DNA of 64,000 bases from Burkholderiales bacterium (GTDB lineage: Bacteria; Pseudomonadota; Gammaproteobacteria; Burkholderiales; Burkholderiaceae_C), in contig JAPLPQ010000049.1 of the NCBI GenBank assembly GCA_026400105.1, positions 1-64,000 of the forward strand. Direction: 5' to 3'. Each line of letters opens with the position of its first letter. The stretch's first letter is position 1. Positions 26,107-35,657 of this stretch are shown piece by piece. The position numbers were made by a program, and so were the translations under genes. The notes below the pieces were generated by a model. It was not told the origin of the DNA. It searched no databases and saw only the letters and a list, made by a program, of their open reading frames with translations.

Positions 26107-26186
26107 GCCGACTCCCATCGCCGTGCGCGTGCGCACGGCCGGCCTTGCCTTAACATTCGCTCTCTTTTTCTAGCTAGGAAGCTCTC

Positions 26187-26534
26187 ATGATCACCACTCC
26201 CTCCGGCCTGCAGTATGAAGACACCGTCGTCGGTACTGGCGCCGTCGCCCAAGCCGGCCAGCGCGTTTCCGTGCATTACACCGGCTGGCTCTACAACGAC
26301 GGCCAGCAAGGCGCCAAGTTCGACAGCAGCAAGGACCGCGGTCAGCCTTTCGTGTTCCCGCTCGCGGCCGGCCATGTCATCAAGGGCTGGGACGAGGGCG
26401 TGCAGGGCATGGCCGTCGGCGGCACCCGTCGTCTCGTGATTCCGGCCGAGCTGGGCTATGGCGCCCGCGGCGCCGGCGGCGTGATTCCGCCCAACGCGAC
26501 CCTGCTGTTCGAAGTCGAGCTGCTGGCGCTCTGA
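26187..26534 (+). CDS. FKBP-type peptidyl-prolyl cis-trans isomerase
   Basis: A 115-residue single-domain FKBP that speeds proline isomerisation during folding. The family core is clear: VSVHYTGWLYNDG, FDSSKDRGQPFVFPL, VIKGWDEGVQGMAVGG and GAGGVIPPNATLLFEVELL. There is no signal peptide, so it is cytoplasmic. GGAAG lies about 8 nt before the ATG. Confidence 0.95.
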   Translation: MITTPSGLQYEDTVVGTGAVAQAGQRVSVHYTGWLYNDGQQGAKFDSSKDRGQPFVFPLAAGHVIKGWDEGVQGMAVGGTRRLVIPAELGYGARGAGGVIPPNATLLFEVELLAL

Positions 26535-26545
26535 TCCACGCCTTG

Positions 26546-26562
26546 CTGGCCCCGGTGGCCAG
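26546..26562 (+). terminator. Short hairpin after FKBP gene
   Basis: CTGGCC-CCGGT-GGCCAG is a perfect 6-bp stem 12 bp after the FKBP stop, without a U run. It may be a weak terminator or a stabilising structure. Confidence 0.35.
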
Positions 26563-26616
26563 TTCGGGCCAGTGCCGGCATCGGCGCTGGCCCTTGTTTT
26601 TGGGAGCGCGACGTTC

Positions 26617-27996
26617 ATGAGCGAGATGCTGTTGGCCGCACTGGCCCTGCTCAACCTGGCCGGACTGGGCTGGTTGGCCTGGCGGCTGGATCGACCAGGG
26701 CCAGCGACCGAATCGCCCGAGCAGATCCTGCAGCGCCAGGTCATGGCGCTGGCGCTTGAGCAGCTGGCCGACCAGATCGACCGGCTCGAGCGCGAGCTGC
26801 GGCGCGAGATCGCCGACTCCGCGCGCGGCCAGCGCCAGGAGCAGGCGCAGGGCCTGGCCGGCTTCCAGCAGGCCCTGCTCGGCCAGGGCGCGCAGGCCAC
26901 GCGCAGCCAGGGCGAGCGGCTCGACGCGCTGGCGCAGCAGATCGTGCAGCTGCGCGGCAGCCTGGGCGACAGCATGAGCCAGCAGTGGCAGGCCCTGAGC
27001 GACTCCAACGCCCAGCGCCTGACCGAGCTGCGCGCCACGCTCGAGGCCCAGCTGCAGCAGCTGCAGCAGAGCAACGCGGCCAAGCTCGACGAGATGCGCG
27101 CGACCGTCGACGAGAAACTGCACCGCACGCTCGAGACCCGCCTGAGCGAGAGCTTTGCCCATGTCGCGCAGCGGCTCGAGCAGGTGCACAAGGGCCTGGG
27201 CGAGATGCAGGCGCTGGCCGCCGGAGTCGGCGACTTGAAGCATCTGCTGACCAATGTCAAGACGCGCGGCATGTTCGGCGAGGCCCAGCTCGCGGCGCTG
27301 CTCGAGCAGGTGTTCGCGCCCGAGCAGTACGCGGCCCAGGTCGCGACCCGGCCCGGCAGCCGCAATGTGGTCGACTTCGCGCTGCGCCTGCCCGGCAAGG
27401 GCGAGGACGGCGCGCCGGTCTGGTTGCCGATCGACGCCAAGTTCCCGAACGAGGACTACGAGCGCCTGCTCGACGCGCAGGGCCGTGCCGACCCGGTGGC
27501 GGCCGAGCAAGCGGCCAAGGCGCTCGAGACGCGCATTCGGCTCGAGGCCCGTTCGATCGCCGACAAATACCTCGAGCCGCCGCACACCACCGACTTCGCG
27601 CTGCTGTTCCTGCCGACCGAGGGCCTGTATGCCGAGGTGCTGCGCCGCCCCGGCCTGGTCGAGGCGCTGCAGCGCGAGCACCGGGTCACGCTGGCCGGAC
27701 CGACCACCTTGCTGGCCATGCTCAACGCGCTGCAGATGGGCTTTCGCACCCTGGCGCTCGAGAAGCGCTCGAGCGAGGTCTGGCAGGTGCTCGGCGCGGT
27801 CAAGACCGAGTTCGGCAAGTTCGGCGATACGCTGGCACGGGTCAAGACCCAGACCCAGACCGTGCTCAACAGCCTCGAGCAGGCCGAGGTGCGCAGCCGC
27901 GCCATGAGCCGGGCCCTCAAGCAGGTCGAGGCGCTGCCGCCCGACCGCTCGGCCCAGATGCTGCCGCTGCCGGGTGCTGGGGACGACGAGACCTGA
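26617..27996 (+). CDS. rmuC: DNA recombination protein RmuC
   Basis: A 459-residue RmuC protein. It has an N-terminal membrane anchor (MLLAALALLNLAGLGWLAW, about 4-22) and a long Gln/Glu/Leu-rich coiled coil (about 35-190). The conserved nuclease-like domain (about 205-410) shows TRGMFGEAQLAALLEQVFAP, LPIDAKFPNEDYERL and DFALLFLPTEGLYAEVL. RmuC limits sequence inversions in E. coli; its catalytic activity is not proven. ATG 26617 begins right at the membrane anchor. Confidence 0.93.
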   Translation: MSEMLLAALALLNLAGLGWLAWRLDRPGPATESPEQILQRQVMALALEQLADQIDRLERELRREIADSARGQRQEQAQGLAGFQQALLGQGAQATRSQGERLDALAQQIVQLRGSLGDSMSQQWQALSDSNAQRLTELRATLEAQLQQLQQSNAAKLDEMRATVDEKLHRTLETRLSESFAHVAQRLEQVHKGLGEMQALAAGVGDLKHLLTNVKTRGMFGEAQLAALLEQVFAPEQYAAQVATRPGSRNVVDFALRLPGKGEDGAPVWLPIDAKFPNEDYERLLDAQGRADPVAAEQAAKALETRIRLEARSIADKYLEPPHTTDFALLFLPTEGLYAEVLRRPGLVEALQREHRVTLAGPTTLLAMLNALQMGFRTLALEKRSSEVWQVLGAVKTEFGKFGDTLARVKTQTQTVLNSLEQAEVRSRAMSRALKQVEALPPDRSAQMLPLPGAGDDET

Positions 27997-28104
27997 AGCG
28001 CCGCGCATTGGGTTAGACTTGCAGCAGGGTGTCGGTGGCATTGGGCCTCGGCAGGTTTTTGCGTAGGTCGGGCCGCCACGCGGCTCTGTCACGACCTTCC
28101 CCCT

Positions 28105-29364
28105 ATGTCACCAACCCAGATCCAGCTTGTTGCCGCCGCCATCTTTGGCCTGGCGCTGCTGCATACCTTCTCGACCAAGTACTTCGAATACCTGGCGCAT
28201 ACCCGCCCGACCCATGCCGGCGTCTGGCATCTGCTGGCCGAGGTCGAGATCGTGTTCGGCTTCTGGGCCATGATCCTGATGGTCGTGATGTCCTTCATGG
28301 TCGGCGAGGGCGAGGCGCTGGCCTACCTCGACGGTCGCAACTTCACCGAACCGCTGTTCGTGTTCGCGATCATGGTCGTGGCAGGCAGCCGCCCCGTGCT
28401 GCAGGCCGCCTCGGCCGCCGTGCAGGCCATCGTGCGGGTCATTCCGCTGCCGCGCAGCATGGCCTTTCTCTTCACCACGCTGGCTGTCGTGCCGCTGCTG
28501 GGCTCCTTCATCACCGAGCCGGCCGCGATGACCCTGGCCGCGCTGCTGATGAAGGACCGGATCTTTGCGCGCGCTTCCACGCCGCTCAAGTACGCGGCGC
28601 TCGGCGCGCTGTTCGTCAACGTCTCGATCGGTGGCACGCTCACGCCCTATGCCGCGCCGCCGGTGCTGATGGTCGCCAAGGCCTGGGGCTTTGACCTCAG
28701 CTACATGCTGACCCATGTCGGCTGGAAGGCTGCCCTGGCCGTGCTGATCAACGCGGCGGGCGTGACCTTCCTGTTCGCGCGTGAACTGCGCGGCATGGAG
28801 CATCAGTCCCAATCGCCCTACAGCGGGGTGCCGCGGTCGATGGTGGCGGGCCATCTGCTGTTCCTGCTGGCCATCGTCCTCCTTGCCCATCACCCGGCGG
28901 CCTTCATCGCGGTGTTGCTGCTCTTCATGGGCATTGCCACTGCCTACCCGGCCTACCAGGATCGTCTGATGCTGCGCGAGGGCCTGCTGGTCGCCTTCTT
29001 CCTTGGCGGCCTGGTGGTGCTGGGCGGCATGCAGCAATGGTGGTTGCAGCCCTTGCTGCTGCTGATGAACGAGACCCAGGTCTTCTTCGGCGCGGTCGCG
29101 CTGACCGCGATCACCGACAACGCGGCGCTGACCTACCTGGGCTCCCTGGTCGAGGGCCTGACGCCCGAGTTCAAGTACGCCCTGCTGACCGGCGCCGTGA
29201 CCGGTGGCGGCCTGACCCTGATTGCCAATGCGCCGAACCCGGCCGGTGCCTCGATCCTCAAGAGCACCTTTGACCATGGCGCGATTGCCGCGCACGGCCT
29301 GTTCGCCGGGGCGCTGGGCCCGACCCTGGTCGCTATCCTCTGCTTCCGGCTGTTTCCCCTCTGA
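28105..29364 (+). CDS. Putative Na+/H+ antiporter
   Basis: A 419-residue, strongly hydrophobic inner-membrane protein with about 11 segments, belonging to a conserved bacterial Na+/H+ antiporter-like family (Na_H_antiport_3 type). Motifs include FITEPAAMTLAALLMKDRIF, NVSIGGTLTPYAAPPVLM and ALTAITDNAALTYLGSLVEGL; the conserved acidic residues within these membrane segments are likely to bind cations. Function is by family only. No partner gene is adjacent. Confidence 0.82.
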   Translation: MSPTQIQLVAAAIFGLALLHTFSTKYFEYLAHTRPTHAGVWHLLAEVEIVFGFWAMILMVVMSFMVGEGEALAYLDGRNFTEPLFVFAIMVVAGSRPVLQAASAAVQAIVRVIPLPRSMAFLFTTLAVVPLLGSFITEPAAMTLAALLMKDRIFARASTPLKYAALGALFVNVSIGGTLTPYAAPPVLMVAKAWGFDLSYMLTHVGWKAALAVLINAAGVTFLFARELRGMEHQSQSPYSGVPRSMVAGHLLFLLAIVLLAHHPAAFIAVLLLFMGIATAYPAYQDRLMLREGLLVAFFLGGLVVLGGMQQWWLQPLLLLMNETQVFFGAVALTAITDNAALTYLGSLVEGLTPEFKYALLTGAVTGGGLTLIANAPNPAGASILKSTFDHGAIAAHGLFAGALGPTLVAILCFRLFPL

Positions 29365-29514
29365 GCGGCCGGCTGATTGCGCCCTGCGGCGCGGCTGGCG
29401 CTTGCACGGGCTGCCGGTCAGGCTCGCGTATCGCGCTGGCTTGTCAGGCTTGCCTGGCAATTCCCGTCCGGAAGACTGTCACGGCATTCTGTCCCAGCCA
29501 GACCTGATCAGTGA

Positions 29515-30429
29515 TCAGCTGCCAGGGCAGGGGTCGGGCAGGTCGTAGAACTTCCGGATGCCTTCCCAGGCCTGCTCGGGCTCGTCGACATACTGGATCA
29601 GCTCCAGGTCCTCGGGCGAGACCGCGCCTTCCTCGACCAGCACCTCGAAGTTGACGATCCGCTGCCAGTAGTCGCTGCCGAACAGGAAGATCGGCACCGG
29701 CTTGGCCTTCTTGCACTGCACCAGCGTCAGCACCTCGAACAGCTCGTCGAGCGTGCCGAAGCCGCCCGGAAAGGCGACCAGGGCCTTGGCGCGCATCAGG
29801 AAATGCATCTTGCGCAGCGCGAAGTAGTGGAACTTGAAGCTCAGCTCCGGGCTGATGTAGGGGTTGGGCTCCTGCTCGTGCGGCAGCAGGATGTTCAGGC
29901 CCACGTTGAGCGCGCCGCGGTCATGCGCGCCACGGTTGGCCGCTTCCATGATGCCGGGGCCGCCGCCGGTCGCGATGTAGAGCCGGTCCGCCTCGGCACA
30001 GCCCAGGCTGTAGTCGGCCACCAACTGGGCGAAGCGGCGCGATTTCTCGTAGTAATGCGCGTTGCGCACCAGCGCCTGGGCGCGCCGGATCGCCGCCGCG
30101 TCGCCGCTGGCCTGGGCCTTGTGCAGCTGGCGCTCGGCCTCTGCCGGCTCGCGAAAGCGCGCGCTGCCGAACACGACGATCGTGTTGTTGACGCCGAGCG
30201 CTTCTTGCTCGAGGTCGGGCTTGAGCAGCTCGAGCTGGAAGCGGATGCCGCGCGTCTCGCGCCGCAGCAGGAACTCGTTGTCGACAAAGGCCAGCCGGTA
30301 GGCGTCGCGCTGGGGTCTTGTGCCGGCCTCGGAGGTCAGGTGCATCTCGACCACCGCATCGGCCAGGCGCCTGGCCTGCAGGTCGTGGATGTGGTTGCCG
30401 TTGCTGTCCGCAGTGTTGCTGTCTTCCAT
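29515..30429 (-). CDS. LOG-family nucleotide phosphoribohydrolase
   Basis: A 304-residue protein of the lysine-decarboxylase-like (LOG) fold. The nucleotide-binding motifs TGGGPGIMEAANRGA (about 165-179) and PGGFGTLDELFEVLTL (about 222-237) are intact. LOG enzymes release free bases from nucleoside monophosphates. The N-terminal 80 residues are longer than in small LOG proteins, as in the TIGR00730-like group. ATG 30429 is chosen; further upstream the sequence is non-conserved. Confidence 0.88.
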   Translation of the reverse strand: MEDSNTADSNGNHIHDLQARRLADAVVEMHLTSEAGTRPQRDAYRLAFVDNEFLLRRETRGIRFQLELLKPDLEQEALGVNNTIVVFGSARFREPAEAERQLHKAQASGDAAAIRRAQALVRNAHYYEKSRRFAQLVADYSLGCAEADRLYIATGGGPGIMEAANRGAHDRGALNVGLNILLPHEQEPNPYISPELSFKFHYFALRKMHFLMRAKALVAFPGGFGTLDELFEVLTLVQCKKAKPVPIFLFGSDYWQRIVNFEVLVEEGAVSPEDLELIQYVDEPEQAWEGIRKFYDLPDPCPGS

Positions 30430-30579
30430 GCGCACCACTGTAGCAAGAGCCGGCAGGCCTGCTGTCACGGAACGAAAAAATCTTCGCAATGCCGGCCTGC
30501 CGGCCTCCTTGGCCGACTGTCGATCAGTTCGATGCATTTCAATCATTAACCGTCAATCAGTTGTCATAAATTTTTATGC

Positions 30580-30591
30580 GTCTCATGAGAC
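30580..30591. promoter_or_regulatory. 12-bp palindrome in the promoter region of the badH operon
   Basis: GTCTCATGAGAC is a perfect palindrome in the A+T-rich gap 30430-30760, about 70 bp before the likely -35 of the badH operon. It may be a regulator site for the ring-degradation genes. Confidence 0.35.
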
Positions 30592-30626
30592 TGCTTTGTG
30601 GTTTGGTCAGTATTTGGCCGAAATTT

Positions 30627-30708
30627 AGGGTAAACCATGACAATTTAGCGTTGGTGTTGGGCTTGCAAGCTCTGATCTTTTGCATAAACTACGACAACAC
30701 GTTTACCT
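30627..30708. promoter_or_regulatory. badH operon promoter region with inverted AGGGTAAAC-like sites
   Basis: AGGGTAAACC (30627-30636) and the inverted GTTTACCT (30701-30708) flank a possible promoter, TTGCAA (30663-30668), 16 bp, TAAACT (30685-30690). The same core occurs at 17449-17460 and 43843-43851. A leader of about 65 nt would precede the first gene. Confidence 0.4.
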
Positions 30709-30760
30709 AAAACTGATTTCAAGTAGACGGCCGATTACCCCACATGCACAAGGAAACTCT

Positions 30761-31528
30761 ATGAGCAAGCTTCAAGCCAAGACAGTGATCGTGACCGGTG
30801 GTGCCGGTGGCATCGGAGGCGCGACCTGCCGTCGCTTCGCCGCCGAGGGCGCGAAAGTCGCCGTCTTCGACATGAACCTGGAGGCGGCCGAGAAGGTCGC
30901 GGCCGACATCCGCGCCACCGGCGGCCAGGCCGCAGCCTTCAAGTGCGACATCACCGATCGCGCCGCGGTCGACGCTGCCGTGGCGGCCACCGAAGCCCAG
31001 CTCGGCCCGGTCGATGTGCTGGTCAACAACGCCGGCTGGGATGTCTTCAAGCCCTTCGTCAAGACCGTGCCGGCCGAGTGGAGCAAGCTGATCGACATCA
31101 ACCTGACCGGCGCGCTGCACATGCTGCACGCCGTGCTGCCGGGCATGTCCGAGCGCAAGTCGGGCCGCATCGTCAACATCGCTTCCGACGCGGCGCGCGG
31201 CGGCTCCTCGGGCGAAGCCGTCTACTCGGCCTGCAAGGGTGGCCTGGTCGCGCTGTCCAAGACCCTGGCGCGCGAGCACGCCCGCCACAACATCACGGTC
31301 AACGTGGTCTGCCCGGGCCCGACCGACACCGCCTTGCTGGCGGGCGTGGCCGAAGGCGCGCGCGATCCGGCCAAGCTGATCGAGGCCTTCCGCAGCGCGA
31401 TCCCGCTCGGCCGCCTGGGCCAGCCCGACGACCTGGCCAGCGCCATCGTCTTCTTCGGCAGCGACGACGCGTCCTTCATCACCGGCCAGGTCATCAGCGT
31501 GTCTGGCGGCCTGACGATGCACGGCTGA
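30761..31528 (+). CDS. badH: 2-Hydroxycyclohexanecarboxyl-CoA dehydrogenase
   Basis: A 255-residue short-chain dehydrogenase that oxidises 2-hydroxycyclohexanecarboxyl-CoA to the 2-keto form with NAD. It shows TGGAGGIGGA (NAD site, about 13-22), NNAG (about 90-93), a serine in NIASDAARGG and the catalytic YSACK (about 154-158). The N-terminal half closely follows Rhodopseudomonas BadH. It is the first gene of the ring-degradation operon, 40 bp before badI, whose product acts next, which strongly supports the assignment. AAGGAAA lies 8 nt before the ATG. Confidence 0.9.
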   Translation: MSKLQAKTVIVTGGAGGIGGATCRRFAAEGAKVAVFDMNLEAAEKVAADIRATGGQAAAFKCDITDRAAVDAAVAATEAQLGPVDVLVNNAGWDVFKPFVKTVPAEWSKLIDINLTGALHMLHAVLPGMSERKSGRIVNIASDAARGGSSGEAVYSACKGGLVALSKTLAREHARHNITVNVVCPGPTDTALLAGVAEGARDPAKLIEAFRSAIPLGRLGQPDDLASAIVFFGSDDASFITGQVISVSGGLTMHG

Positions 31529-31568
31529 TCCCGATTTCCCTTCCTTACGAACCTCCGAGGAGCCTCAC

Positions 31569-32351
31569 ATGAATTTCGAAGACATCCTGTACGAAGTCCG
31601 CAACGGCGTGGCGTGGATCATCATCAACCGCGCCGACAAGATGAACGCGTTCCGCGGCACCACCTGCGACGAGATCATCAAGGCCATGAACAAGGCCGGC
31701 TACGACCGCAGCGTCGGCGCCATCGTGCTGACCGGCGCCGGCGACCGTGCCTTCTGCACCGGCGGCGACCAGTCGGCCCATGACGGCAACTACGACGGCC
31801 GTGGCACCATCGGCCTGCCGATGGAAGAGCTGCATGCCGCCATCCGCGACACCCCCAAGCCCGTGATTGCCCGCGTGCAGGGCTTCGCGATCGGCGGCGG
31901 CAACGTGCTGGCCACCATCTGCGACCTGACCATCTGCTCGGACAAGGCCATCTTCGGCCAGGTCGGACCCAAGATGGGCTCGGTCGACCCGGGCTACGGC
32001 ACCGCTTTCCTGGCCCGCGTGGTCGGCGAGAAGAAGGCGCGCGAGATCTGGTACCTGTGCAAGCGCTACTCGGGCGCCGAGGCCGTCGCGATGGGACTGG
32101 CCAACCTCTGCGTGCCGGCCGACCAGCTCGACGCCGAAGTGCAGAAATGGGGCGAGGAACTGTGCGAGCGCAGCCCGACCGCGCTGGCGATCGCCAAGCG
32201 CAGCTTCAACATGGACACCGCCCACCAGGCTGGCATTGCCGGCCTGGGCATGTACGCGCTCAAGCTCTACTACGACACCGATGAATCGCGTGAAGGCGTC
32301 AATGCGCTGAAGGAAAAGCGCAAGCCCGAGTTCCGCAAGTACGCGAAGTAA
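31569..32351 (+). CDS. badI: 2-Ketocyclohexanecarboxyl-CoA hydrolase
   Basis: A 260-residue crotonase-fold enzyme that hydrolytically opens the six-membered ring to pimeloyl-CoA, the committed step of the pathway. It matches Rhodopseudomonas BadI along its whole length as I remember it, including DKMNAFRGTTCDE, GGDQSAHDGNYDGRGT, VGPKMGSVDPGYGTAFLARV and the C-terminal DESREGVNALKEKRKPEFRK. The GxxGGG-type oxyanion region (QGFAIGGGNVLAT) is intact. GGAGG lies 7 nt before the ATG. Confidence 0.95.
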   Translation: MNFEDILYEVRNGVAWIIINRADKMNAFRGTTCDEIIKAMNKAGYDRSVGAIVLTGAGDRAFCTGGDQSAHDGNYDGRGTIGLPMEELHAAIRDTPKPVIARVQGFAIGGGNVLATICDLTICSDKAIFGQVGPKMGSVDPGYGTAFLARVVGEKKAREIWYLCKRYSGAEAVAMGLANLCVPADQLDAEVQKWGEELCERSPTALAIAKRSFNMDTAHQAGIAGLGMYALKLYYDTDESREGVNALKEKRKPEFRKYAK

Positions 32352-32374
32352 TCCTGTCCATCGGAGTCCGAGTC

Positions 32375-34354
32375 ATGCAAGTCGATGTGCCCAATTCGTC
32401 AGCAGCCGTGTGGTGGCCAGACCGCAGTACTGTGGAAAACGCCAATCTGACCCGGTTCATGCGTGAACTCGGAGCCGAGAGTTTCGAGGCGCTCAACGAG
32501 CTGTCCGTGGCCGATCCGGCCCGCTTCAATGATGCGCTGATCCGCTTCCTCGACTACCGCTTCCAGCGCCCCTATGACCAGGTGCTCGACCTGAGCCAGG
32601 GGCTGCCGTTCGCCCAATGGTGCGTGGGCGGCCAGACCAATATCGTGCTCAACTGCATCGACCGCCGACGCGGCACCGAGCGCTACTCGCAACAGGCGCT
32701 GGTCTGGGAAGGCGAGGACGGCCAGATCTCGAGCTGGACCTTTGCCGAGCTGGACCGCGAGACCTGCCGCCTGGCCTGGGGTCTGCGTAGCCTGGGCCTG
32801 GGTCGCGGCGATGTGATCGGCATGTACCTGCCCAACCTGCAGCAGGCCGCTGCCGCCATGCTGGCGGTGGCCAAGATCGGCGCCATCCTGCTGCCGATGT
32901 TCTCGGGCTTCGGTGCCGACGCGATTGCGCAGCGCCTGAACGACGGGCGGGCCTTGTGCCTGATCACGGTCGACGGCTCCTTGCGCCGTGGCAAGCCGAT
33001 GGGCGCCAAGATCGTGGCCGACGAGGCGCTGCTGCAATGCCCGAGCGTGCAGCATGTCGTGGTGCTGGTCCACCTGGCCACCGCACATGGCTGGACCGAG
33101 GGACGCGACCACTGGTGGCATGAACTCGCCGCCGGTGCGCCCGAGGACTACACGGCCGTGCCGACCGAGGCGATGCCGGCCGACGCGCCCTTCCTGCTGA
33201 TGTTCACCTCGGGCACCAGCGGCAAGCCTAAGGGAGTGGTGCATTCGCATTGCGGTTTTCCGGTCAAGACGGCGCTCGATCTGTCGATCTGCATGGACCT
33301 CAAGCCCGAGGACCGCTTCCTCTGGATGTCGGACATGGGCTGGCTGGTCGGGCCGATCCTGGTCTTTGGCGGCCTGCAGGTCGGCGCCACCGTGGTGCTG
33401 GCCGAGGGCGCGCCCAACTATCCGCAGCCCGACCGCCTGTGGCGCCTGATCGAGCGCCACCGCGTCAGCTACCTGGGCCTGGCGCCGACGGTGGCCCGGC
33501 TGTCGATGTCGCTGAGCGACGAGGCCATCGACGCGGTCGACCTGAGCTCGCTGCGCGTGATCGTCTCGACCGGCGAGCCCTGGACGCCCGAGGCCTGGCA
33601 GTGGACCTTCGAGCGCATCGGCAAGCAACGCGTGCCGCTGCTCAACTATTCCGGTGGCACCGAGGTCGGCGGCATCCTGACCGGCACCGTGATCCATCCG
33701 CTCAAGCCCTGCGGCTTTGCCGGCCCGGTGCCAGGCACGGGCGCCGATGTGGTCGATGCCGAAGGCGTCAGCGTCGGCCCGGGCGTGACGGGCGAGCTCG
33801 TGATGCGCAGCCCCAGCATCGGGCTCACGCGCGGGCTGTGGCAGGACCGCGAGCGCTACCTCGAGAGCTACTGGTCGCGCCTGCCGAACCTGTGGCTGCA
33901 TGGCGACTTCGCCAGCCGCGACGCCGACGGCAGCTGGTATGTGCATGGCCGTTCCGACGACACGCTCAAGATTGCCGGCAAGCGCACCGGCCCGTCCGAG
34001 ATCGAGGCGCTGCTGATGGCGACCGGGCTGCTGGTCGACGCCGCCGCGATCGGCGTGCCGGATTCGATCAAGGGCACGGCCGTGGTCTGTGTCTGCGTCC
34101 CGCGCCCTGGCATCGAGACCGAAGGCCTGGTCAAGCGCCTGTCGACCGCCGTGACGGCCGGACTCGGCGGGGCCTTCAAGCCCGCGCAGGTGGTCCTGGT
34201 CGACGACCTGCCACGCACCCGCAACATGAAGATGATGCGCCGCGTGGTCCGCTCGGCCTGGCTCGGCGAAGACCCGGGCGACCTCAGCACGCTGGTCAAC
34301 CCGGAAGCGGTCGATGCCATCCGCGCCGCGCTTGCCGCCGACAGCCAGGCCTGA
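32375..34354 (+). CDS. Acyl-CoA synthetase, acetyl-CoA-synthetase-like
   Basis: A 659-residue AMP-forming ligase with an ACAS_N-type N-terminus (WWPDRSTVENANLTRFMRE). The phosphate loop is FTSGTSGKPKGVVHSH (about 273), the middle motif LNYSGGTEVGG (about 425), the hinge HGRSDDTLKIAGKRTGPSE (about 524) and the catalytic lysine is in RTRNMKMMRR (about 617). It is embedded between badI and the AliB-like gene, so it may activate the ring acid, a product dicarboxylate such as pimelate, or a co-substrate. The canonical AliA-like ligase lies further downstream, so this one is extra and its substrate is unassigned. Confidence 0.85.
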   Translation: MQVDVPNSSAAVWWPDRSTVENANLTRFMRELGAESFEALNELSVADPARFNDALIRFLDYRFQRPYDQVLDLSQGLPFAQWCVGGQTNIVLNCIDRRRGTERYSQQALVWEGEDGQISSWTFAELDRETCRLAWGLRSLGLGRGDVIGMYLPNLQQAAAAMLAVAKIGAILLPMFSGFGADAIAQRLNDGRALCLITVDGSLRRGKPMGAKIVADEALLQCPSVQHVVVLVHLATAHGWTEGRDHWWHELAAGAPEDYTAVPTEAMPADAPFLLMFTSGTSGKPKGVVHSHCGFPVKTALDLSICMDLKPEDRFLWMSDMGWLVGPILVFGGLQVGATVVLAEGAPNYPQPDRLWRLIERHRVSYLGLAPTVARLSMSLSDEAIDAVDLSSLRVIVSTGEPWTPEAWQWTFERIGKQRVPLLNYSGGTEVGGILTGTVIHPLKPCGFAGPVPGTGADVVDAEGVSVGPGVTGELVMRSPSIGLTRGLWQDRERYLESYWSRLPNLWLHGDFASRDADGSWYVHGRSDDTLKIAGKRTGPSEIEALLMATGLLVDAAAIGVPDSIKGTAVVCVCVPRPGIETEGLVKRLSTAVTAGLGGAFKPAQVVLVDDLPRTRNMKMMRRVVRSAWLGEDPGDLSTLVNPEAVDAIRAALAADSQA

Positions 34355-34445
34355 TGTGCATGACCTGGCGCTCGAGCCGGGTCCGTCAAGGCTCACCTGA
34401 CAACTCTGAAACCACTTCAATTCATTCCGTACGAGGCCCGAGACC

Positions 34446-35609
34446 ATGAACCAGAACCCCATCCCCTATATCGACGAAGACCTGCAGGCGCTGCAGGAGT
34501 CCGCGCGCCGCTTTGCCGACGAGCGCGTCAAGCCCGGCTTCCTCGAGCGTGACCAGACCCGCGTGCTCGACCGCGCACTGCTGCGCGAGATGGGCGAGAT
34601 GGGCTTCATCTGCCCCGAGCTGCCGGAGCAGTTTGGCGGCCTGGGCCTGGGCACCGTCGCCGCTGGCGTGATCCACGAGGAGATCGCGCGCGCCGACCTG
34701 AGCTTTTCCTACCTGAACCTGCTGGCCTCGCTCAACGGCCAGATCCTGTCCAAGTATGGCAACCCGGAAGTGGTCGGTCCCTGGCTCAAGAAGCTGATCG
34801 CGGGCGAGGCGATCTGCGCGATCGCGCTGACCGAGCCGCGCGGGGGCTCGGACGCGGCCAACCTGCGCCTGAAGATCGAGCGCGACGGCGACCATTACGT
34901 CATCAACGGCGAGAAGACCTCGATCTCGGCGGCCGACCAGGCCGACATCGCGGTCGTGTTCGGCCGCACCGGCACACCGGAGGACAAGGCGCATGGCGTG
35001 ACCGCGCTGATGGTGCCGATGAACAGCCCGGGCATCACGACCAACCGCTTCGATTGCCATGGCCAGCGCGCCATCGGCCGTGGCTCGATCTTCTTCGAGA
35101 ACGTGCGCGTGCCGGTCAGCCACCGTCTGGGCGACGAGAACAAGGGCTTCGTGCAGGTCATGCACGGCTTCGATTTCTCGCGCGCGCTGATCGGCCTGCA
35201 GGTGCTGGCAGTGGCCCGCGTCGCGCTGGAGGAAACCTGGGAATACATCACCCAGCGCGAGGCCTTCGGCCAGCCGCTGTCCGCCTTCCAGGGCGTGACC
35301 CATCCGCTGGCCCAGTTCGACACCGAAGTCGAGGGCGCGCGCCTGCTGTGCTACCAGGGCCTGTGGCTCAAGGACCGCGGCCTGCCGCACACGGCCGAGG
35401 CCGGCATGGCCAAGTGGTGGGGCCCCAAGCTGGCCTACGACGTGATCCACCAGTGCCTGCTGTGCTACGGCCATGGCGGCTACGACCGCGGCGTGATGGA
35501 GCAGCGCATGCGCGATGTGCTGGGCTTCCAGATCGGCGACGGCACGGCCCAGATCATGAAGACCATCATCGCGCGCGTGCGCGCCGGCCGCAAGTTCGTG
35601 CCGGCCTGA
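34446..35609 (+). CDS. aliB: Acyl-CoA dehydrogenase, likely cyclohexanecarboxyl-CoA dehydrogenase
   Basis: A 387-residue flavoprotein dehydrogenase. Family motifs are CAIALTEPRGGSDAA (about 120), a substrate loop DCHGQRAIGRGSIFF (about 200) and C-terminal QIGDGTAQIMKTIIARV. The last carries Asp where many family members place the catalytic Glu (EGT to DGT), a change known in ring-acyl-CoA dehydrogenases. It probably converts cyclohexanecarboxyl-CoA to cyclohex-1-enecarboxyl-CoA. Position next to the AliA gene supports an AliB role. Either this or the dehydrogenase at 39164 could be the true first-step enzyme. Confidence 0.85.
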   Translation: MNQNPIPYIDEDLQALQESARRFADERVKPGFLERDQTRVLDRALLREMGEMGFICPELPEQFGGLGLGTVAAGVIHEEIARADLSFSYLNLLASLNGQILSKYGNPEVVGPWLKKLIAGEAICAIALTEPRGGSDAANLRLKIERDGDHYVINGEKTSISAADQADIAVVFGRTGTPEDKAHGVTALMVPMNSPGITTNRFDCHGQRAIGRGSIFFENVRVPVSHRLGDENKGFVQVMHGFDFSRALIGLQVLAVARVALEETWEYITQREAFGQPLSAFQGVTHPLAQFDTEVEGARLLCYQGLWLKDRGLPHTAEAGMAKWWGPKLAYDVIHQCLLCYGHGGYDRGVMEQRMRDVLGFQIGDGTAQIMKTIIARVRAGRKFVPA

Positions 35610-35657
35610 TGCCCGACACGACCGACGCTACCCACAAGAACATCAGAGGAGACAAAC

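Noticed and set aside
29441-29460. Imperfect hairpin between the antiporter and LOG genes
   Set aside because: The stem needs a wobble pair and the loop is 2 nt with no U run, so I do not call it a terminator.
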